Part shown: positions 58,001 to 64,000 of the stretch, one piece after another
How positions within the stretch are numbered: the first letter of the stretch is position 1
Layout of the letters: each line of letters starts with the position of its first letter
Source: Hydractinia symbiolongicarpus
Lineage: Eukaryota; Cnidaria; Hydrozoa; Anthoathecata; Hydractiniidae
Direction: 5' to 3'
Length of the DNA stretch: 64,000 nucleotides
Assembly (NCBI RefSeq): GCF_029227915.1
Contig: NC_079877.1
Location: 28,917,851 to 28,981,850 of the forward strand
Position numbers and translations under genes: made by a program
The notes under the pieces: model-generated
What the model saw: the letters and a program-made list of their open reading frames with translations, nothing else
Told to the model about the DNA's origin: nothing
The model's database searches: none

Positions 58001-59561
58001 CATTTTTATATAACTTACTAAAATACTTTTTTAGTTTCAAAAATTTTTATATAACTTACTAAAATACTTTTTTTAGTTTCAAAATTTTTTATATAGCTTA
58101 CTAAAATACTTTTTTAGTTTCAAAAATTTTTATATAACTTACTAAAATACTTCTTAAAAAACTTTCTGCTGTTCTTTCAACACGATAATTGTTAATATGG
58201 ACGATCGAATCTTAAATTGAATTGATTTAAAATCGAATCGAACAGCAAAATTCTATAAGTCAAAATCAAAATACAAAAAAACCCGAAAACACAGAGTAGA
58301 ACATGTAAGGAAAAAGCGGAAGAATGACCTTTTTTAAGTAGATCGGACTGTTTTGGCTACTGTGAGCATTAGAAACCCAATAAGAAACTTTTAGTACTGA
58401 AACACAAAAATATTAAGAAACATCAAATACTAGGGCCTTTCATACGTGTAATTTCAGTGGTCAAACACATATCATATATGTTCTCAGTTTTTATGTTGCA
58501 CGCTGTGTAGCTATGCAATATTTAGTTCACGTTGACTGATGTTTTGATTAAGTATTTCCAGTAATATTCTGTTTATTTAGCCCACTTTTGCCTAAATCTG
58601 GAACTCAAGAAAGGTATCTAAAACAAAATACTTTTTGCTGCTGCATCCTTTACACCGGTCTAAAAGTACGCCATAACAACTTTTAGGTCAACAACCGTTT
58701 CTTCTGCTCAAGTTATAGCGCTTTTGATGTTCACAATTGCTCGATCATGACCTTGCTCGTGTTACTCTAGCCAGGACACCCAGCTAAGCTTTGCTCAATT
58801 TGAATTTCGAAGATAAAATTTTCCGTGAGTGTTATACGTATACTTCTGTTCTCTAACCATCACTCTAACCTCACTAACCGATCTTAGTGATAACTTCCCT
58901 TTTATAAAGACAAATAAGATGTAGCTAGAAGCAGTTGTAGGATGGAAAATAGATAAGAGAAACGTAGAACAATTGGAAGGAAAATTTAGACAAAAGATAG
59001 TAGAAAAAGCGTTATGGTAACTAGCTAGCTAATCTTAATTTGCATAAATACAGTTATAAATATATTTTAAAGAATATACTTTAAAGAAAATGTAAGACCC
59101 TTCACCAAAAAATTTTACTGGCAATGTACAAAGGGAAAACTGTTTACTGTGCCCTTTTTTACTGGAATTTCTTGAAAAAGTAACGAAGGGCAAGTTTTTA
59201 TAATTTAATTTTGAAATTTTATGTAGGCTTATATGGAGGACATTATACTTGTTTCACGAAGTACGTCACGTGCTCTGACACATGTAACGGAAACACAGAA
59301 TGGTACTATTTTAATGACGAATCTTTCGAAAAGGTAATCTTAAAACATTGAGCTTTGTTACTATTCACATCGTGTTTGTTTACATTTCTTTGATAATTCG
59401 ATTTATGAAAAAAAATTTCTGGTAAGTGGAAACCAAGCTTAATATATTTCTCCATCGCAGATCTTTCTGAACTAGTCCTACACTATGCTGTATATTTTTA
59501 GATGGAGCCATCGGAAGATCATCGTAGTGATAGTTATGTTCTTTTTTATCAACGAAAATAA
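40052..59561 (+). CDS. Ubiquitin-specific protease with two internal RING-like fingers (923 aa, 21 exons)
   Basis: Exons: 40052-40130, 40990-41217, 41343-41509, 41596-41724, 42665-42942, 46942-47005, 47509-47602, 47744-47804, 48053-48197, 49082-49360, 49800-49867, 52181-52394, 52849-52931, 54096-54159, 54829-54969, 55042-55179, 55722-55813, 56667-56783, 57108-57271, 59227-59333, 59502-59561. The total is 2772 nt, all in phase, ending TAA. Residues 1-102 are acidic and disordered. The Cys box NLGNTCFMN gives catalytic Cys120; HDAQEFLSFLL follows. The His box GGHYTCF gives His874, and FNDES supplies Asp899. The usual zinc-ribbon pairs are present (CEKC, CPQC). Two RING-like fingers (about 471-510 and 560-604) split the catalytic domain near where USP19 has its MYND finger. 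Role: cleaving ubiquitin from substrates. It is closest in layout to the USP4/11/15/19/32 group; no DUSP or CS domain was seen. Confidence 0.9.
40485..40800 (-). pseudogene. LINE reverse transcriptase C-terminal fragment
   Basis: The minus strand reads VRSVMMYGIETWQVK, then a degraded stretch, then GRLEPFERMEEE-like and KPRGRPRQD pieces, with stops and frameshifts. 'YGSETW...RGRPRKTW' is the typical C-terminal part of non-LTR reverse transcriptases (RTE/CR1 type). It lies in intron 1 of the deubiquitinase gene. It ends near an ATAATAATG-like tail. Confidence 0.65.
43258..43461 (+). pseudogene. LINE 3' end with (GAT)n tail
   Basis: It reads GAKPRGRPRKTWQEVIRTDL, ERKLSLDITQSRSDWKRVI and RPTHASMENGR-stop, followed by a GATGATGAT microsatellite. 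This is the C-terminus and 3' tail of a non-LTR retrotransposon, 5'-truncated and inserted in intron 5 of the deubiquitinase gene. It is the same family as 40485-40800, in the opposite orientation. Confidence 0.75.
44055..45107 (+). mobile_element. Internally deleted piggyBac element
   Basis: TTAA (44051-44054 and 45108-45111) flanks termini CCCTTCCCGTCCCG and, inverted, CCCTTCCCGCCCCAGGC. TTAA targets and CCC-starting termini are diagnostic of piggyBac. It carries the 5' part of a transposase gene and a short 3' remnant, with the DDD catalytic core deleted. Confidence 0.88.
44304..44705 (+). pseudogene. piggyBac transposase N-terminal remnant
   Basis: The frame from MATGFSACC runs through a Ser/Asp/Glu-rich acidic region (EEDSDEDVV, QSDSEDEDFLGFSDGGEE), then PSSKKARK and PPGWNMGQWKSGDKK, and HFAVIPGIN. 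The acidic N-terminus and the 'W..GD....F...PGIN' entry to the transposase domain fit the piggyBac family. The frame then ends at TGA. A separate downstream piece (about 44770-44990: TKHRLWSNKHNLSMANRR) may be the C-terminal remnant. It cannot be active. Confidence 0.75.
45293..46941. other. Remainder of deubiquitinase intron 5
   Basis: AT-rich. No gene or clear repeat was found apart from the foldback arm at its start. Confidence 0.35.
48555..48968. repeat. Inverted-repeat (foldback) element in intron 9
   Basis: 48555-48665 and 48835-48968 are imperfect inverse copies: TATTTAATTTTCCTGCAA, AACAAAGCCTACAAAAA and GGCTCTTTTAAGAGATTTA are shared. The spacer is about 170 bp. GCTCTTTTAAGAG is itself palindromic. 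It is a small non-autonomous element or a hairpin-forming duplication. Confidence 0.65.
50691..51929 (+). repeat. 27-bp minisatellite (~46 units) in intron 11
   Basis: Units read TACCCACTTTTGATGTGACT ACGTACAG with variants (CTGTTGATCTATCTACATACAG, CTGTTGACGTATC). A longer-range repeat is visible: the block starting at about 50891 (CACTGTTGATCTATCTACAT ...CTGGCAACG) recurs at about 51282, so roughly 390 bp has been duplicated within the array. The array separates the exon pair of RING 1 from that of RING 2. Confidence 0.92.
54160..54262 (+). repeat. T-rich then G-rich low-complexity stretch
   Basis: A TTTTTG-rich run is followed by a run of G with CGGGGCC, in intron 14 directly after the donor of exon 54096-54159. 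The G-run could form a G-quadruplex on the transcript, but this is only a compositional remark. Confidence 0.4.
57368..58150 (+). repeat. 41-bp minisatellite (~19 units) in intron 19
   Basis: Units of CTTTTTTAGTTTCAAAAATT plus TTTATATAACTTACTAAAATA repeat about nineteen times with few changes (AAAAA/AAACA/AAAAT and T-run length). Each unit contains, in order, TACTAAAA, a T tract and TAG, which resembles a branch site, polypyrimidine tract and 3' splice site. The genuine acceptor of exon 20 is about 1.1 kb downstream. Confidence 0.92.
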
Positions 59562-62150
59562 GGTTAATTTTTTTTCTTTTCAAAGAGATCGAAAAATTTT
59601 CCTTGCACGGCTCTGTATCATCAAGAGTAAAAAGAAGTTTTTGATGATATTTTATTTGATGTAAGCTGATTCCATTATCATTTTTGGTTCTAGATCCTGC
59701 AGATGTACAAAGAAGCGAAAATTCACCCTTTTTAAAGTAGCCGACTCGGGTTGGCTGCATCCGTAGACCCGGGTTGGATACATCCGCGAACCCTGGCTGG
59801 ATACATCGAATAATTTTTGTACCGTGGCGTAAGACGTCGTGTTCACACTGACTGTGAAATAAAATTTTATTTTGTGTTTTAGATATAGTTTTGTTACAAG
59901 CTCGTGAGCTTGTATTAAAACGCAAATGTGTCCTACAAGAATAGAAATTTTTGCCTCTCTGAGCACCGACACGGGAGTAGTCGTGTGTTCGAATCTCATC
60001 TTGGTAACTATTTTTACTTTTTTTTTCTTTTTACTATCTCGCCTGCGAGGATGTGTTTCCAACTCGTAACTAACTAACCAAATGGTTAATTGCAACGTCA
60101 CAAATTTAAACTTCATACCTAAACTCTCTAAGTACTTAAAAGTCATCGGCCAAATTTGGTATTTGTTTTCGACAAAAATTGGCACAGTTAACAAAAAAAT
60201 TATGCTGAACATAATAGTGACATCATAATTTTAATTTTTGTCACCTAATTGTTATTTTAGGCCAAAATTGGACCAAAAATTAAAATTACTTTATTTTCGA
60301 CAAAATTTGACAAAGTTAACAAAAAAAGTATGCTGAACATGATAGTGACATCAAAATGTTAATTTTTTGTCAACTAAATGCCGTTTAAGACCATAAACGT
60401 TCCATCGCGCGACTTTCAACCATGAATGATAGGCTGCATTTTTTCTTTTTTCTAGTAATATGGTTTTTTAACTAAAGCTATTTCCTTTTTCGAACAATTA
60501 AGATCGTATATTATTTTTCTTTATTTTGCTTTTTCTCACTAAGTGACTTTCTTATACCCCGTTGTTTTTTTGTTGTTGTTGTTTGTTTTTTTTTGTTTTT
60601 GTTTTTTTTGGGGGGGGGTTACTGAATTTCAAAAATTTTAGGTGGAGCTTGTGGTCTTTCTTCTTCCTGTCAGTCAGTTTACTCCAGACTGACCTAACGA
60701 AAATTGAAATTTCGAGGAATTTTCTATCAATATTATTGCCTATCCGAATAGCAAAATATGTCGTGTCTAACTTCGTAACAGAAATCACAATTTCATAGAC
60801 AGCTTTTTATAAACTTTGTTGGCGAGGTTGTTTGCGTATATCATACGTCTTGTTTATATTTGTAATGTGTGTTAGTGTACAGAGTTGAATTATTACACAC
60901 CAATTATTCGTGTTTGTTTTTAAATGGCTCAGTTCACCACAAGGTACGGCGTTCTCGACCAGTGTTTAAACCAAGTACAATTTACAGACCAGATTGTTTT
61001 TGTATGAGAATGAAAATTATGACTTCTGTGACCACAATTGCCATGTTTTTTATTGCTAAATGTTATATCGTATTGCGTCTAAACTGGAAAGCATTTTCTT
61101 ACCTTGTAAACCAGAAATCAAAGAAATAGAGGCTTGTTGACCTGAAAGCGATGTCTTAAGCTCATGTTCATTCGAATAAAAAATTTGCCGGGTTTTACAA
61201 TCTGAGTATACTTAAGAATTCACTTTTAAGACACCTACTTTTTGGAAATGAGCAATGTGACATTGAAATCATAGGTGCGCTTTTCTTATCTGGTCCAGTT
61301 TCATTCATTTTGGGATTTTTTTATATTCGGTTATAGCTGTGACGATATGGTCTTACTACACATTTTTGGAAATCTCTTATAAACAGAAAAGTTTATGTAA
61401 GAAGTATGCCATACAGATCAAATGATGAGTAGTTGAAGGGTTAAAAAAGATTCGTTTATGGGTGAAGATTTAAATATGCTCCACTTGTAATATCATTTTT
61501 TTTAACATGCACCTCTTTTGTATAAGAGCGTTTTTATAAGGCGCCTTGGTTTCTTCTGTAAAAGAAATGTGGTCAAGTTTAAGGATGATGACGAAGATTT
61601 TTTTAGTTATCAGTAATTAATTCTGCGTGCAAAAAAAATATATATATATCAATGACGAAGCTTTCTATATTTGCCCAACTAATCTGCGTAATCCTTTTAA
61701 AAAATTTACGCACATTTTCCCTGGATGAGTACATATTTCTAAAATTTGCGAAATTTCGGATGCTAAAGATTCTGTATTATTCCGTAAAAGCGAAATCAGT
61801 ATTTAGCGTAACATAGCTTTCAGAAACAGGTTTTTAAATAACAAAGAACTTAAATATAGTAGGGACGTAAGTACAAGAAATGAAAAAATCGTTCACAAAT
61901 AATTTATCCCCTTAGGACCTTCAGACTAGTTAAACCGATACTTCCCTTCGGTGTATTTATTTTTGACGCAAGACATTAAATTCTTCAGCGAGTACTTTCT
62001 ACATGTTTTAGATATCACTCCAGTGTTAATTTGTTTGCAAGGAAGAAGATAAAAAAAAAATTCAGAGGGAAATAAATGCAATTTGTCGACTTCGATTAAA
62101 AACCTTTTGTAAGAAAATACGGAGGACGTACTTTTTGGGGGTCAGTGTAT
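59562..62150. other. Intergenic region after the deubiquitinase gene
   Basis: It holds the 3' UTR and repeats but no gene I can support. 59740-59810 has three GGGTTGGATACATCC-like units. 60169-60262 and 60295-60390 are a tandem duplication (GTTAACAAAAAAATTATGCTG, ATAGTGACATCA). A tRNA-like box B (GTGTTCGAATCTCATC) at about 59985 may be a SINE remnant. 60565-60620 is T/G low-complexity sequence. Confidence 0.4.
60169..60390 (+). repeat. Tandem duplication of a ~126-bp dispersed segment
   Basis: Two copies share CGACAAAAATTGGCACAGTT/CGACAAAATTTGACAAAGTT, then TATGCTGAACAT and GATAGTGACATCA. A related segment (ATAGTGATATCAAAATTTTG ... GGCCAAAATTGG) occurs at about 50438-50505 in intron 11, so it is a dispersed repeat. 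Confidence 0.6.
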
Positions 62151-62933
62151 TTAAAGGGGCTACGAACCGGTTAAAATGCTCACATTCCGTATATCCCGCG
62201 CACATATTAAAAATCCGGCAAACGCGTTTTGTGCAATGAACAGAACAGCGCACTTTGCTTGCTAGTTCAATATTTTTTTTCGAAAATTATATTACAAAGG
62301 AATATTTCAACGACACTCATTCTGGATGAAAACATGACCAAGGCTGAAGAAGATAAAAATTCTACAATCCCGGACTTAATTTATTGGAAAAGAGGGCCAA
62401 ATTTCATAGTTCGTCCCAGAAGCAGTTATAAACACTTTTTCTACAAAAGACCAAGGCATTACGAACTTGTCAAAGTTCACTTAATGATCGCAAACGGACT
62501 AGGTTATTTGGTTAGTTTCAAATTCTTAACCCATACTAATTTTCGCTGACGTCAGCACACCCCGTTTCCCCGAATTTTAGCACCTTAGCGGGCCGTCGTG
62601 TGGATTGTTCCGAAATGCGGACATGACAAAAACTGCCAGAAGCGCATTTTCGACGCTATTTACCTGGCCTACACATCTCCCAAAGCGAAGCATTTGCAGC
62701 CTGCCGGCTGCAGAGTTTTAACAAGGCGAATTTATTTGGCCACTTCGAGAAATAGCCAAAAATCGGCCATTTCCAATAATATTATGTCCAGAATTGTAGA
62801 TATATCTATATGTTCGAGTCTGTAAATTACATAAATGCCGGAAAATTAGCGAGGTTGTTTTCTCTGCCATCAGTTCGACTTTCGTGTAAGTCACTAAAAT
62901 CGAAAACCAACAGCCGTTCCGTAGCCCCTTTAA
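62151..62933. mobile_element. Inverted-terminal-repeat element with TTAAAGGGGCTACG ends
   Basis: It starts TTAAAGGGGCTACGAACCGG and ends in the inverse of TTAAAGGGGCTACGGAACGG; TTA at both ends may be the target duplication. At 783 bp it is much longer than the related 26849-27017 element. It includes an open stretch at 62334-62549 (MTKAEEDKNSTIPDLIYWKR...) with no recognised motif. I see no transposase core. Confidence 0.7.
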
Positions 62934-63450
62934 GAAATGATGATTAAAATAATCATGCGAATATAAATCCATGGCCAGTGTTTATTTTTAACTATTTTGC
63001 ATGGAAAATTTTCTGTACAGGAAAAAAATTGCTAAAATATATTTTGTACATTTATAAAACAGTTTATGGTTGGCCTTTTAAAGACCTTTCTTGTCAGTTG
63101 GACGTCTCACACGTCTTTCAATAACAAGACAAAAAACCAATTGAAATTAATGTCATATAACGTCACACTAAGTGCGGTCGACGTTTATAACGGCGTACGT
63201 CATACAATTGAAGGCTCATCAGCCAACGTAATACAACAGCTACAGCGAAAACTACTCTAAGAAACTACAAGTAATTGCTGGGTGGCTGAGCTGTTTCATT
63301 TTATTCTTTACTGAATTGATATCTTGGAGTGTTAGGGATTACTCGTACGAGTCTCGTTACTCCGACCAACTCCCTTATGTCGCACAGCAAAAATCAATTG
63401 ACGGACGGCAGGATGTAGTCCAACCAATACGCTTGAACAATTTAAAGACG
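62934..63450. other. 3' flank of the right-edge gene
   Basis: No gene recognised. It should contain the 3' UTR of the minus-strand gene ending at 63451. Confidence 0.3.
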
Positions 63451-64000
63451 TCAGTGACGCCCGTCACCTTGAATAACAACACCTACTAGTCTTGGATCTT
63501 CCGTTATATCACTGCTCATATAATCTCGCTTTGTTGATTGACTTTTTAACATACCTGACGGTAACACAGCGTCCGGTGGTGGAACAATGTAACTGCTATA
63601 TGTAGCATCCTTATACGCACTTAAATTGTTGAGTGTATTTAGGTATTCTGACTTATTGTATATACTAGTCGTCGATGTTATGGGCTGAGACGTGGGGAAA
63701 GTGTTAGTATTTACCAAAGGTTGGTTTGACACCAGCATTTCTGACGAGTTTTTTGAGCGCATAGGCGTCCTTTTTTGATCAGAAGAATCAAGTAAAATAC
63801 TTTTCTCTTCTGGTACTGTCTCACCACAATTTGTGGCAGAAATAGGGTCTGTTTGCATTTTCACATTATGACGTAATTTTAATGTCGATTTTGTTTGTAG
63901 TGGGCTATCCCCTTCGCAGTCCATCGCAGCAGACGATCTATAGCCAGAACCGGCGGTAGGGTCGGAAGACGGCCTTGTAATAGAAGCCGGGTTTGTTCGT
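63451..64000 (-). CDS. C-terminal exon of an unidentified Ser/Thr-rich protein (partial)
   Basis: The minus-strand frame is open from the right edge to a TGA-type end at 63451, about 182 codons. It runs past the internal ATG at 63924, so that ATG is probably not the start. The translation is rich in Ser, Thr, Pro and Asn (ITRPSSDPTAGSGYRSSAAM, SQPITSTTSIYNKSEYLNTL), with several Tyr motifs (YSSY, SEYL), and ends LVGVVIQGDGRH. No folded domain or membrane segment is visible. This looks like a disordered cytoplasmic or regulatory tail, for example of a receptor, but no family can be named. Confidence 0.55.
   Translation of the reverse strand, partial: RTNPASITRPSSDPTAGSGYRSSAAMDCEGDSPLQTKSTLKLRHNVKMQTDPISATNCGETVPEEKSILLDSSDQKRTPMRSKNSSEMLVSNQPLVNTNTFPTSQPITSTTSIYNKSEYLNTLNNLSAYKDATYSSYIVPPPDAVLPSGMLKSQSTKRDYMSSDITEDPRLVGVVIQGDGRH

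Noticed and set aside
59940-60010. Complete SINE or tRNA at the GTTCGAATC box
   Set aside because: Only the box B half is recognisable; no box A at the right distance, so it is noted only as a possible remnant.
59380-60212. Two long minus-strand open frames (181 and 186 codons)
   Set aside because: They run antisense across the last deubiquitinase exon and through tandem GGGTTGGATACATCC repeats; the translations have no motif or splice context.

Overview
The window is nuclear DNA from an animal. It is AT-rich, its genes are split into many short exons with GT-AG introns, and much of it is transposon, SINE and tandem-repeat sequence. Animal-type genes (an AGC kinase, a LIV-1 type ZIP transporter, a USP deubiquitinase) and the kinds of repeats suggest an early-branching metazoan. 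A cnidarian, perhaps a hydrozoan, is my best guess, but I cannot prove the taxon from sequence alone.

Layout. 1-304 is the 3' end of a PRKX/PKA-like kinase gene. 740-935 is a dead fragment of a protein-primed, Polinton-type DNA polymerase B. 1865-8809 is a complete 6.9-kb DNA transposon with near-identical 1.70-kb inverted termini and a 4-bp AATA target duplication. It carries a five-exon DDE integrase-type transposase broken by three in-frame TAA codons, and an intact five-exon RING-finger gene of 322 codons. 9331-15100 holds MITEs, one RTE/SINE-like repeat and a complete small gene (12192-12538, minus) for a 71-residue secreted cysteine peptide. A second copy of its mature-peptide exon lies at 18097-18264. 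15260-17620 is a decayed KRBA2/Ginger-like integrase element that also carries a USP-like peptidase remnant. 23727-26331 (minus) is a ZIP zinc transporter gene. 27214-36395 is a threefold tandem repeat of a 3.06-kb unit, each unit ending in a tRNA-derived SINE. 37.6-38.7 kb is a satellite-like block.

40052-59561 is one 21-exon gene for a 923-residue ubiquitin-specific protease. All its exon phases join in frame by hand. Its catalytic Cys and His boxes are intact, and two tandem RING-like zinc fingers are inserted in the middle of the catalytic domain. Its introns hold LINE pieces, a piggyBac element nested in a foldback element, a 27-bp minisatellite, and a 41-bp minisatellite in which every unit resembles a complete 3' splice site. 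62151-62933 is another inverted-repeat element. The window ends in the last exon of a minus-strand gene that continues past the right edge.

The host genes (kinase, zinc importer, deubiquitinase, secreted peptide) show no obvious shared pathway. The most unusual items are the deubiquitinase with embedded RING-like fingers, the transposon that pairs an integrase with a RING protein inside huge inverted repeats, and the cysteine peptides that differ by a matched pair of cysteines. Exon boundaries were set by eye from splice signals and reading phase, without transcripts or database searches.
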